DNA of 64,000 nt from Blastomussa wellsi (Eukaryota; Cnidaria; Anthozoa; Scleractinia; Plerogyridae): positions 10,604,594 to 10,668,593 of the forward strand of contig OX393572.1 of NCBI GenBank assembly GCA_947652115.1, written 5' to 3'. A program made the translations under genes and the position numbers. Of this stretch, positions 55,433 through 64,000 are shown piece after piece (position 1 is the first letter of the stretch; each line of letters starts with the position of its first letter). A model generated the notes under the pieces. The model made no database searches, was not told where the DNA came from, and worked only from the letters and a program-made list of their open reading frames with translations.

Positions 55433-55667
55433 ATGTACGAATCTCACTTACTTGCTCCGCCCCAGGACCGGCCGCGCAGCACTCGCTCCCATTCTCTCAA
55501 GTCGACAAGCCAACCCGGCCTACTTGCGCCGCGCACTAAACGACTATACAGCCTCCCATCCAAACCTGTTATTCCACCTCACATTACCATACAAAGTTGC
55601 CATGACAACCAGTACAATAGCAGCGAGGAAGAAGAGCTATGTCGTGAATGGAACAATGAAAGTATGG
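55433..55667 (+). CDS. Small tail-anchored-type protein, paralogue 2, exon 1
   Basis: ATG lies 28 nt after an acceptor (ATATCTCGCAG, 55405), as in paralogues 1 and 3. Encodes 78 aa plus one base: T-R-S-H-S-L-K-S-T-S-Q, K-R-L-Y-S-L-P-S-K-P-V-I-P-P, I-T-I-Q-S-C-H-D-N, then S-S-E-E-E-E-L. Donor ATGG|GTAAGT, phase 1. Same length (235 nt) and donor as paralogue 3, so these two are the closest pair. The R-S-H-S and R-x-x-S-L-P motifs look like basophilic-kinase or 14-3-3 sites, an inference only. Confidence 0.75.
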
Positions 55668-55860
55668 GTAAGTTATCTAGAATGGTTTATTTTCTCTATA
55701 TTTGTTTTGTTGCGTGTCATGGACAGCAGTAGCGCAGTGGTGGGAGTGCTCTTCTCAGACATGGTGCCAGAAGTGGGTTGCGTTGCGTTTGTTGGTATTC
55801 GATTCGAAGTCTTAAAACGGGCAAAAGAAGAAGTCTGGAGGAAAACAAAATCCCTTTTAG

Positions 55861-55976
55861 CGTGGTATACACCAGTTGTGAGATTATCCTGCAGTCTTGT
55901 GATATATTTTATTTTTCCTTTCAGCGTGGTACACACCAGTTGTGGGATTATCCTGCAGTCTTGTGATATATTTCTG
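55861..55976 (+). repeat. 64-bp tandem duplication of exon 2
   Basis: CGTGGTATACACCAGTTGTG at 55861 and CGTGGTACACACCAGTTGTG at 55925 start two direct copies (period 64). Each is preceded by a pyrimidine tract and AG (CCCTTTTAG; TTTTTCCTTTCAG). The first copy runs directly into the acceptor tract of the second. Confidence 0.93.
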
Positions 55977-56010
55977 GGCCTGCGCACTGGCGTATTATTC
56001 TGCAACCTGA
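55925..56010 (+). CDS. Small tail-anchored-type protein, paralogue 2, exon 2
   Basis: From acceptor TTTTTCCTTTCAG: A-W-Y-T-P-V-V-G-L-S-C-S-L-V-I-Y-F-W-A-C-A-L-A-Y-Y and a stop after S-A-T. 86 nt, equal to paralogue 3; protein 106 aa. Use of the upstream duplicate acceptor (55860) would instead add W-Y-T-P-V-V-R-L-S-C-S-L-V-I-Y-F, read through this exon in another frame, and stop at 56012-56014. I prefer the downstream acceptor because the G in V-V-G-L and the tail match the other paralogues. AATAAA follows at 56112. Confidence 0.75.
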
Positions 56011-56111
56011 CGTAATGGTACGGTATGGTTCTTTGACTTACGATTTTTGTTTCAATTTTAACATTTATTTTACATAAAGTAAAGGAAACGTGAATCTGCT
56101 TCACTTTTTCA

Positions 56112-56117
56112 AATAAA
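56112..56117 (+). terminator. Polyadenylation signal AATAAA of paralogue 2
   Basis: Canonical hexamer ~100 bp after the paralogue 2 stop, followed by TTTGTAATT. Fits a short 3' UTR. Confidence 0.5.
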
Positions 56118-56189
56118 GTTTGTAATTAAAACTTTTTATTTTTTTTGTGGTCGATTTTCACGAGGGGTAATGTTTTATTCCTCGCTATT

Positions 56190-56890
56190 CATCATCATCA
56201 TCATCATACACTTTATTTCAACTCGAATTATTAGAGTAGCTCTATTGAGCTAATATCTTCGAGAAAGAAAAATGAAATAAATCAAATAAATTATTGGAAT
56301 ACATTAATTAAGCCTAATAAAATTATAATTAAAACTAAAATCTTTAAATGATGTTATTGTTCTCATACTGTCTGGGAGCGAGTTCCAAGTCTTTGCATTT
56401 TGATATCGGATGCACTCAAGTCCATAATTTGTTGTTCTAGGTATTGGTAAGGTCAAGATATTCTTTCCTCTTAATGAATAACTTGAGTTACGAAAAACAA
56501 ATAGATCTTTTAGATATCCAGGATACGTGGAAACAAATAAGCTTTTAAAAACTACCATAAGAAGTCTTCCAGTGTATAAAGATACTGTCCTTGCTTTCTT
56601 TAACAGTTCATCGTAACTAGAAAATGAATCATTAAAAATAAATCGTAAAATACGTTTATTCTAGACTCCAGTTTATCGCAATTTCTGGTGCCAGAAAAAT
56701 GCCAAATGAGAGAGCAATATTGAAGGTGTGGTAGGATAAAAGCCTTGTATAAACGAAGCAAAACACTTCCAGTAATGATATTTTTAAATCTCTTGAGAAC
56801 ACTAAATTAAAACTAATTGTGCATTTGAAAAATTTTACAAGTTCGTTTATTGTAATCTTCTTCATCTTTAACCAGCCTTGTTCCTTTACG
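56190..56890 (-). mobile_element. Non-LTR retrotransposon 3' fragment
   Basis: The minus strand encodes R-L-Y-K-A-F-I-L-P-H-L-Q-Y-C-S-L-I-W-H-F, R-N-C-D-K-L-E-S, then in a shifted frame Y-P-G-Y-L-K-D-L-F, Y-S-L-R-G, L-P-I-P-R-T-T-N-Y-G-L and K-T-W-N-S-L-P, the thumb and C-terminal tail of a CR1/Jockey-type RT. It ends in TGATGATGATGATGATG. Frameshifts and the missing N-terminal part make it inactive. Confidence 0.85.
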
Positions 56891-56899
56891 GTTTAGGTG

Positions 56900-57715
56900 T
56901 TTTACTCCCTGTTAAATTTAACTATTATTTTGCGGTTTTCTACATTTAGGAGATACAGCTCGTTTGATATTTAGAAACTACATGAATGGAATGGCCATCA
57001 AACATTTATTTCTATATTCTTTGGCTTCCCAGGTTTTAATCATGGAAGATCGAGACAGGGGTATGCAGCGTGATATGGAATTGTAAGCTTGGAATGGATG
57101 GCAGGGATAGAGCTGCGCAGACGTAGAATGGTAAAATAATATCAGTAAATGGAGCCGCTTCGAGATCGAAATTCATAGAAAAACAGCTGCAACTGCACAA
57201 ATTATCCATTCAGATGGGAAATAAAGGACATGAATCAAGCAACGAAAATAAAAACAATAAGTGCATTTTTTTCAGTGTAATTTTCATCGGCAAAATAAAT
57301 TTTGGAACATGATTAAAGATTAGATTTCTACAAGTATTGTATCATGTTGATTCTTATATAGAATGACGACAAGAACAAAAAGTAGGAAACAGACAATAAC
57401 AATAAAAACAAGAACGCTAAAAAAGGTTTATTGGTTATTTTTTTTATTTTTTATATATTTTTATTGCTACCTTTATGGTGTTCTTGTACATTGGTAAACT
57501 ATTATTTCAAGTTTTCGTCCCTATTAAATTAATGACCAAAGTTACTTTCATTCTTGTTGACTATATAAATGCTATGCACTGAAGTGTATTGACTTTTTTC
57601 TTTAGTTTTCATATAAAACATCATGTGGTAGTTTATTCAGGACCAAAACAGACAATCGAGTCTTTCCATGCCCTCGCTTCACAGTACTAGAGTTTTTTCT
57701 GTTGACAACAAAATA
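56900..57715. other. No gene recognised
   Basis: AT-rich spacer between the LINE fragment and a MITE arm, with no coding or repeat structure seen. Confidence 0.5.
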
Positions 57716-57865
57716 TAAAGTGCACCTAGCCGTCAATTTTTTTCTCTAAAATAAACCTTATTTGCACCTGTTCGAAACGCATTACACCATTCATTTCTCC
57801 TTTTTACGAAATGCTGACTTTTTTATAGCATTCAAAAGTTACTAAAAACTGAGCATCATTTGTTG
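57716..57865. repeat. Single arm of the 16511-type foldback
   Basis: AAAGTGCACCTAGCCGTCAA..., ATTTGCACCTGTTCGAAACGC and TTTCTCCTTTTTACGAAAT parallel the arms at 16511-16925. The second arm is missing. Confidence 0.7.
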
Positions 57866-58228
57866 CACGTCCGTGCGGGTGGTCCGGATCCCCCCGATCC
57901 CTTTCCTGGATCCGCCACTGACTATTATACAACTATTTCAATTAATGTTGTCGAGACCGAAAGCCATTATGGGTAGATGTTATGGGCTGCTGCTCCTGCT
58001 GAGCACTAGGTTTTACTTTTCAGACATATGATAATAGGATATTTTTAGCCACCATGACTTTAAAAAGCGTTTTCGAAACTCAAACCAATGTAACAATTGA
58101 AGAAATGTTAATTGAAATACCCGTTTAAGTAACGTTCTTTAGTATTTTTCACAACGCCCATTCAATTTTTTATGTTAATATGCCTTTTAACGTTTTTTTT
58201 ATTGCGAAAAGACGATGTGAAGTACAGT

Positions 58229-58790
58229 AATATATCAAACACGAGAGACAGTGTTTCATCATCAAACACCGAGGAGAGAGTTGAAAATACGACGCACAGC
58301 GGAGTATTTTTAACGAACTTCGAGGTGTTTGGAAATGTGATGAAACACTGTCTCGAGTGATTGATATATCTTCTCAATCGAAACTTAAACTACGGAGAAA
58401 ACGAAGAAATAAAATCGTAAAAATCTATGCTAATTAAGATCACATTTCCAAACTACGGTTACGGTTCTGATTTCCTTTGTTTTAACGTGATGAATTATTA
58501 ATGAGTTTGAGAAGTATTTTTCTCAAACACGAGGAGACAGTGTTTCATCACATTTGCAAACATCGTGAAGAGAGTTGAAAATACGACGCGCAGCGGAGTA
58601 TTTTCGACGGAGTTCGAGGTGTTTGGAAATGTGATAAAACACTGTCTCGAGTGTGATATATCTTCTAGAACGAAACTATGCTAAAACTACGGAGAAAACG
58701 AAGAACTTGAATAAAATCGTAAAAACCTATCGTAATTAAGACATGTCCAAACCACGGTCGACGTTCGGAATGAATTATTAATAGCAACTT
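58229..58790. repeat. Foldback MITE family A, two tandem units (copies 3 and 4)
   Basis: Hairpins at 58229-58370 and 58521-58662 share AACACGAG..AGACAGTGTTTCA, CGACGC-CAGCGGAGTATTTT and GTGTTTGGAAATGTGAT. Each is followed by the same ~110-bp 3' extension (GAAACTAAACTACGGAG..., AATTATTAAT). Period ~292 bp, so the whole unit was tandemly duplicated. Confidence 0.88.
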
Positions 58791-58794
58791 ATGT

Positions 58795-59500
58795 GGGCTT
58801 GTTCAAAGACGCGCCCTTCAATAAGCCATTCCCGAGTCGTTTAATTTCTTTCTTGCTGCACAATCTTTCGTTTGGAAAAGAATTTGATATTCATATGCAT
58901 GACAAAAGATGTGCGAGTGAAACTCATTTCCCTATGAAAGGTTGTTCACCAAGACGTGTCCTGAAACATAGGAAAACAGCACCTCGGAAATAGCTTATTG
59001 CATGCAACGTTTGTTTGCAGGAGTATATTTGCAGTCATGAGTTTAGGCGCTAACAGGACTACTTCATGAGCATTGGGGGCGAGAAGGCGGGATTCATGAT
59101 CAGTTTGAAACTTGTGCAACTGTTTCAGTTAAAACATCTAATGTTGCTTGAAGTGGGAATCATAAAAAGTATATTATCGTGGGAACACATATCAAAAAAT
59201 TGTAATCAAACCGACCATTGTGTATTTTTTTTCGTCAGCCGGTTGCAACGGCAGAAATGAAAAGGTTTGAAATTAAAGTTCAATGAAACGGGCGTGCGCT
59301 AGAAAACAGTCACTATCTGTTTTAGTTGATTAAATACAAGCATTCATTTACACCAAAACCGTTTCATTTTAAATTTAAGTAAAAATTAAATTCATTAAAA
59401 TATTTAATTTATGCATTACTTTTTGTTAATGAAAAACTCTATTTTAAAATAATCTGATTTTTAAAATAGAAATTAATTATTTTTAAATAGGCCCTTTTGC
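58795..59500. other. No gene recognised
   Basis: Short plus-strand frames at 58793-58993 and 59066-59260 have no recognisable features. The right part is extremely AT-rich. Confidence 0.5.
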
Positions 59501-59506
59501 AACAAA

Positions 59507-59696
59507 CGGTCACATGGTACAAAATCCGCCATGTTGGAGGGCAAGCTTATTATTATTCCCGCACTGGGACAGCCAAACAAAGCGACTTCAGCCAGTCAAG
59601 CTTGTCTTTCCTTTGTTTTGGATGTCCCGGTGTGGGGATAATAATAAGCTTACCCCCCAGCATGGCGGATTTTGTACAATGTGACCTTTTTACTTT
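59507..59696. repeat. Hairpin MITE
   Basis: GGTCACATGGTACAAAATCC ... GGATTTTGTACAATGTGACC with inner AAGCTTATTATTATTCCC / GGGATAATAATAAGCTT. Nearly complete palindrome of ~190 bp, 60 bp beyond the stop of paralogue 3. Confidence 0.9.
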
Positions 59697-59755
59697 TAAC
59701 TTCTCTGAATGGTATCATGGATTATTGGTGACGTCAAAGACATTGAAACCTTGCG

Positions 59756-59841
59756 TCATTTCGAGGAGTAGTAGGCTAACACACAAGACCAGAAATACAT
59801 CACAAGACTGCAGGATAATCCCACAACTGGTGTGTACCACG
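59756..59841 (-). CDS. Small tail-anchored-type protein, paralogue 3, exon 2
   Basis: From acceptor TTCTTTCAG on the minus strand: A-W-Y-T-P-V-V-G-L-S-C-S-L-V-M-Y-F-W-S-C-V-L-A-Y-Y-S-S-K and TGA. 86 nt, the same as paralogue 2, with only a few substitutions, so the coding frame appears conserved. Encodes the single membrane segment and a 5-6 residue tail. It lies ~1.6 kb from its exon 1, across an intron full of MITEs. Confidence 0.78.
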
Positions 59842-60049
59842 CTGAAAGAAAAAGTTAAATACTTCAATAGCTGTCGCGTGTTACATTTTACCACAATGTG
59901 GGTCTGAATATTAAAGCAGCCATTATTTTCAATACATCGAAATTGAGTCTAAAAATAGGATGCATGTAGCAAATGGAGGCACACGTTGTACGATAACAGG
60001 TTAATCTGGAATAACAGAAATCTAAATATCAACTACTTCATCATCAACC

Positions 60050-60242
60050 AGGAGCCCATGAGAAGGAGCCTCCATCTCCCATACTGGCCATCTGAGCCAA
60101 CCCTGTCCCGTATCTTTTTATTTCGCGGGTGTTTTTGTAATAGCCAATCGTGTGAGAGCTCACTGTTTTAAAAATAAAAAGATACGGGGCAGGGTTGACT
60201 CAAGGGCAAAGTACGAATGGAGGCTCCTTCTCACAGGCTCCT
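60050..60242. repeat. Foldback MITE
   Basis: CAGGAGCCCATGAGAAGGAG ... CTCCTTCTCACAGGCTCCTG with inner CCTGTCCCGTATCTTTTTATTT / AAATAAAAAGATACGGGGCAGG-type arms. In the intron of paralogue 3. Confidence 0.9.
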
Positions 60243-60347
60243 GCATCAACTTTATTTATTTTGTAAGAAATTTCAGCGTATGGCTAATGAGGCCTACGAA
60301 TCGCGTACACTGCAATTTCTTAAAATTAAATCATTCAAGATTTTGAC

Positions 60348-60510
60348 CTGTTTCAGAAATGGATGCCAATTTTTAATTCTTTTGTGTGCGTTTAAACAAG
60401 TTAAAACTTCTTTTGAGTTACCAACTCAAGCACAAGGTTAGAAAGGCTAATTTAAATGAGTACAAAAGAATTTAAAATTGGCAGCCATTTATGAAATGGG
60501 CCTGTAAGGG
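60348..60510. repeat. MITE related to 49030-49216
   Basis: Arms CAGAAATGGATGCCAATTTT / AAAATTGGCAGCCATTTATG and AATTCTTTTGT / ACAAAAGAATT. GGCTAATTTAAATGAG matches the internal part of the 49-kb element. Confidence 0.7.
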
Positions 60511-60778
60511 ATCATTTTCAGCAGCTGGACAAAGTCCGAAATATAAGACAACTAAAAATAATTATCAAAACTCCCTTTTTATGTATAGCTCAGGTCTGCA
60601 ACATCTATTATCTATTATCACCTATTATATTATGGTGCACGTGGAAAGTTTGGTACTCAAGTTGCTAGAGTTGCTTTCGCCTATCACCCTGAGCAACCCT
60701 TACGCTTCTTTCGTGCTCTCCAATTTCCCGCGTCTACCTTTGATAGTGCATTCTAAAGCATGACCTAATTGTTAGGCA

Positions 60779-60881
60779 ATATATCAAACACTAGAGACAG
60801 TATTTATCGGGATATCCAAACACCGAGAAGAGAGTTGAAATGCGACACACAACGGAGTATTTTTGGCGAAGTTCGAGGTGC
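60779..60881. repeat. Foldback MITE family A, truncated copy 5
   Basis: ATATATCAAACACTAGAGAC ... CCAAACACCGAGAAGAGAGT ... GGAGTATTTTTGGCGAAGTTC. The right third is missing. Confidence 0.75.
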
Positions 60882-61410
60882 AAAAAGTGTAACACAGTGC
60901 AAAAAATGTAACACCAGTGCAAATTACACATCGAAGTTCTGGATTATGGTTGCAAATGTTTTAAAAGAACCCGCTTTCAGTTCGTAGCATTATCAGCTGA
61001 TCTTCATCAGCCAAATCCGCATCAAATGCTAGCTTCCTGTATGAATTCTGTAAGATCTTCCGGCACTTCCTCCAGGCGAATTTTTTCATGTTTATATTAT
61101 TAATCAGGCGGCTCGTGCAATTTCAGCTTTTTGAAAAACTCACTCGTGCAAATTAATTCCAAATTGAACTCGAAACCGTATGATTACCTATACTAGCTTT
61201 CTAACTCATGAATATTATACATTTGTCATGTTACTTTAAAATTAGTTCTCTTTTATGTCCACAGTATGTAAATGGTTTTAGTACTTTTTACAGATTAGTT
61301 CGAAGTCAGTTAATTGTCCTATTTACCTTGACACGGAAATAAAGCCATCATCACCATCATAATCATAATCATTATTATTCTTATTTATTTTTTTCCCACC
61401 CGACACTTAC

Positions 61411-61645
61411 CCATTTCTTCCGCATTCGCATCATTTTCCTCTTCATCGCTCTCGTCATCCCAGTTGTTATGGCAACGTTGAATATTGATCAGCGGTAGCA
61501 GAACCGGCTTTGATGGCAGGCTCATGGTGCGCTTGGAACGCTGCTTGAATAGCACCATGTGCTGACTTTCTGGTTTAAGGGAATGGGAACGAGTGTTGCG
61601 CGATCGAGCAGAGACTGGGCGCAGCATGTCCCCGTCCGCGGACAT
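61411..61645 (-). CDS. Small tail-anchored-type protein, paralogue 3, exon 1
   Basis: ATG 22 nt after acceptor CACTATTGCAG (61668-61669). 78 aa plus one base: S-A-R-S-R-N-T-R-S-H-S-L-K-P-E-S-Q, S-K-R-T-M-S-L-P-S-K-P-V-L-L-P, I-N-I-Q-R-C-H-N-N, then a strongly acidic D-D-E-S-D-E-E-E-N-D. Donor ATGG|GTAAGT, phase 1, joins 59841 to give M-A-W-Y-T-P. Same exon length as paralogue 2 (235 nt). Substitutions concentrate outside the R-S-H-S-L-K and R-x-x-S-L-P-S-K-P-V blocks, suggesting these are functional. Confidence 0.78.
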
Positions 61646-61699
61646 TTCAGAGGTTGAGAGTTTCAAACTGCAATAGTGCACGGAAAATTAACATTGATT

Positions 61700-63150
61700 T
61701 TACATCTTTTATGTTAATAACTCAGTTTAATGTTAAAAAAGTGTGACATTCGAAGTGAAAAATATAAACTTATTGCCATTTGTTTAGAAACTAAATTTCC
61801 TTCCCTCCAAAAACATAATCAGGTTACATTGTAAATTTAACATGCACCGATTTCGATATAATTATTATTACTATTCTAACATGTTAAAACAAAAGATTTT
61901 GCATCGGATGAATAGGTAATTTCTTTCTCTTTATTCCTCCAAACGTTGGCGCTATTTAATTAATTTATCGAAATTGGTCTACACTAACAACAGTGCCACT
62001 GAATCAAGATTCAATTCCATAATTTAAATTCATCGCCATGGCGCAATCATGCACGATTTATGATGTTTACTATCAAATGAAATCACAAAATCCACCTTGG
62101 TTCTTTATTTGTGTCGCGATTCATAAGGCGGTTGATTACCTTAAATATTCCGTTCAAAAACAATATTTTCGTCTCAATCAGATGATTGTATCATTCATAC
62201 CGTACGTGAGAAGCGAGGAAAAGAACTGTTTGTGAAATAATGATATCATGCAGCTTATCTATTTGAAAAAACTCGTTGATAGTAATTTCTTGTGATAAAG
62301 CTTAAATTCTAATGTTACCTGAAAAAATTGAAAATCCGGCATCAACTTGATATCCACAGCGTTTGTCGCACGAAAACTGAATTTGAATTTGTTTGTCTCC
62401 GATGATTATTTCTTTCAGGTTTCAGGTGATAAATGTCGTATTGCCTTTCGATTGAGACTGATCAATATCGATAACCAGGTGTAGTTAAGACCACGAAAAA
62501 TAAAAAAAAAAACTTTGTTATAAGCAGCGAAAAGGCCAGAATAGCAAAAAATATTAAGGGAAAGGAAGCGAGAATTCGATCGAAATGGCGAAACGCCAAT
62601 TAAACATGCTTGTCATCTCTGCTCAAAACATAAAGCGTATTTAATCAGTCGCTGCATAAACGTACATGACACAATGGCAAAGTGGAAATAAGACAAAACC
62701 CTTGTCAACTTAAAAGCACCATTACTGACAGCTTGTAAAGTGATGAACAGAAATGAACAGCAACAAAAGAAAGTTGTCTTTACTGGTCAAATAAATTATT
62801 TCAATCATCGCTTGCAGCTATCACGATTACTTCGTATGTCTGTGCTGAACATGCGAATGAGGAAATTCATCCAAACATCCAAAACATTTAAAAATAAAGA
62901 TAATGGACGAGATCAAAGGCGAAAAACTACTAAAATCAATTAACATGTCAAATGGTATCATATTTGTGCCAGCTTGTTGCAATTAAACACTGCCTGTTGG
63001 AAGCTTAAAGTGCTACTACGATGAAATTTCTATATCCATTGTTTTACATTAGTAATTAGTACGACTTTTTCAAGTATCTTGCCAAATTTCAGTCCATTAC
63101 TAACATTATAAGTTGTCTTTGTTGGACTTTTATTTCCGAGAATTTACGGC
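61700..63150. other. No gene recognised
   Basis: Upstream side of paralogue 3; its 5' UTR exon and promoter probably lie here but cannot be picked out. A 67-aa basic frame at 62740-62943 shows no family signature. Confidence 0.5.
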
Positions 63151-63155
63151 CGCCA

Positions 63156-63415
63156 TTAATTCTCCTTGTTCCATGACTTGGTTGAGAATTTGAGTAAATG
63201 ATGTCATTTTCTCAAAATACCTCACGGGTAGAAATTAAAATAACAAGTACAGAAAATTGCACGAGGATAACGTCCAAAGATTTTATTCTTCTTCGTGCGA
63301 TTTTTTTGTACTAACTGTTATTATAATTTTAACCTGTGAGGTATTTTGAGAAAATGACGTCATTTTCTCAAATTCTCAACCAAGCCATGGAACAAGGAGA
63401 ATTATTATCCACATG
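63156..63415. repeat. Foldback MITE, ~260 bp
   Basis: AATTCTCCTTGTTCCATGAC ... GCCATGGAACAAGGAGAATT, with inner GGTTGAGAATTTGAG and AAATGATGTCATTTTCTCAA / TTGAGAAAATGACGTCATTT and CCTCACGGGT / ACCTGTGAGG. No coding content. Confidence 0.92.
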
Positions 63416-63607
63416 CTTGGTCAAATTGATCTTCAAAACACAAGCTGATTAGTTCACGCGATGAATTTAAACCAATCAGATTACGTTCAGACCGTTTGAA
63501 GCGGGAAAACCCTCGAGGTGCGTACGAGCGAACAGCAAGCTTTGAAGTTCAGTTTCACACAAAACGCATAGTTTTCAGAGAGATAAATCGGCCTACTTGT
63601 TATAAAT

Positions 63608-63790
63608 GGGAAGAATACAGACAAAAAATTCGGATTTAGACTTGAAGATAGACTAGAAGCAAGAGCACGATCCATAAGAAACAAAGAAAGCAAGTTCTTG
63701 TCGTCTTTACAAGAAGCGAAACGTCGTTCACTTGATTGAAGTACTGCGGGAATTTTACACCGACGATCAACTGGAAATTGTAAGTTCGTT
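63608..63790 (+). other. Possible degenerate coding fragment
   Basis: One frame gives F-G-F-R-L-E-D-R-L-E-A-R-A-R-S-I-R-N-K and E-A-K-R-R-S-L. Continuing in the +1 frame gives I-E-V-L-R-E-F-Y-T-D-D-Q-L-E-I, then GTAAGT, a good donor. The charged, coil-like composition looks coding, but a frameshift separates the halves. Not identified; a pseudogene piece or an exon end are both possible. Confidence 0.3.
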
Positions 63791-64000
63791 AACTATTGAT
63801 TATCTATGGGTTCTTAACTCATTGCCGATTATTTTCAGAGACTTTGTAGCTATATCGGCAAAGTTCTGCACCTGTTCAGAACAAATCGGTCCGGCTTTTA
63901 CAGTTATAACATTTTCAGCGCGAAGTAAGTTCTTACTTGTATTCTTGAAAACATTAGTAAATTTGTGAATCATCAGGATGTTATTTCACCTTGTATATGG

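Noticed and set aside
55673..56104. 143-aa minus-strand ORF with internal repeats
   Set aside because: Antisense of the duplicated exon 2 of paralogue 2; the repeat in the peptide is the 64-bp duplication.
59497..59907. 136-aa plus-strand ORF
   Set aside because: It runs through a hairpin MITE and then antisense across exon 2 of paralogue 3.

Overview
The window is eukaryotic: spliced genes with GT-AG introns, AT-rich noncoding DNA, extracellular domain exons joined in phase 1, and dense fossils of Gypsy, Penelope-like and non-LTR elements and foldback MITEs. Domain content and repeat style suggest a cnidarian, most likely a stony coral. That assignment is inferred from memory of such genomes, not from a search.

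Positions 1-36.7 kb (minus strand) read as one long mosaic gene, incomplete at its 3' end. I can place 22 exons (5,683 coding nt, about 1,894 codons) whose splice phases fit from one to the next. In transcript order: fibrinogen-like domain (FReD); concanavalin/pentraxin-like domain; half LamG; TLDc; two divergent F5/8 type C (discoidin) domains; a second concanavalin-like domain; MAM; three near-tandem F5/8C domains; a Cys-rich EGF-like module; and a LamG domain running off the left edge. Every module boundary is phase 1. Each F5/8C domain has one internal phase-0 intron, and the MAM has a phase-1 and a phase-0 intron. The product is probably secreted or cell-surface and used for binding or adhesion. 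No clear signal peptide or anchor is visible, and two neighbouring genes cannot be excluded without RNA.

Its introns hold two decayed Gypsy LTR elements (about 7.35-10.47 and 19.20-23.38 kb), a Penelope-like fragment with a GIY-YIG remnant (27.36-28.20 kb), a LINE tail (14.6-15.1 kb), a ~190-bp minisatellite (17.9-18.5 kb), tRNA-derived SINE heads and many foldback elements.

Positions 36.75-46.2 kb hold large foldback elements, a frameshifted class A GPCR pseudogene (41.1-41.9 kb, minus) and an otherwise gene-poor tract.

Positions 46.2-61.7 kb contain three paralogues of a small two-exon gene I do not recognise: 46264-48109 (+), 55433-56010 (+) and 61645-59756 (-). Each encodes 106-123 residues: a basic/Ser-rich N-terminal part with a conserved R-x-x-S-L-P motif, an acidic stretch in two copies, and a C-terminal membrane segment on exon 2. 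Exon 2 of the middle copy is preceded by a 64-bp duplicate with its own acceptor. The last two copies are convergent and have identical exon lengths. LINE tails and MITEs fill the gaps. The last 2.3 kb hold a large foldback and no convincing gene.
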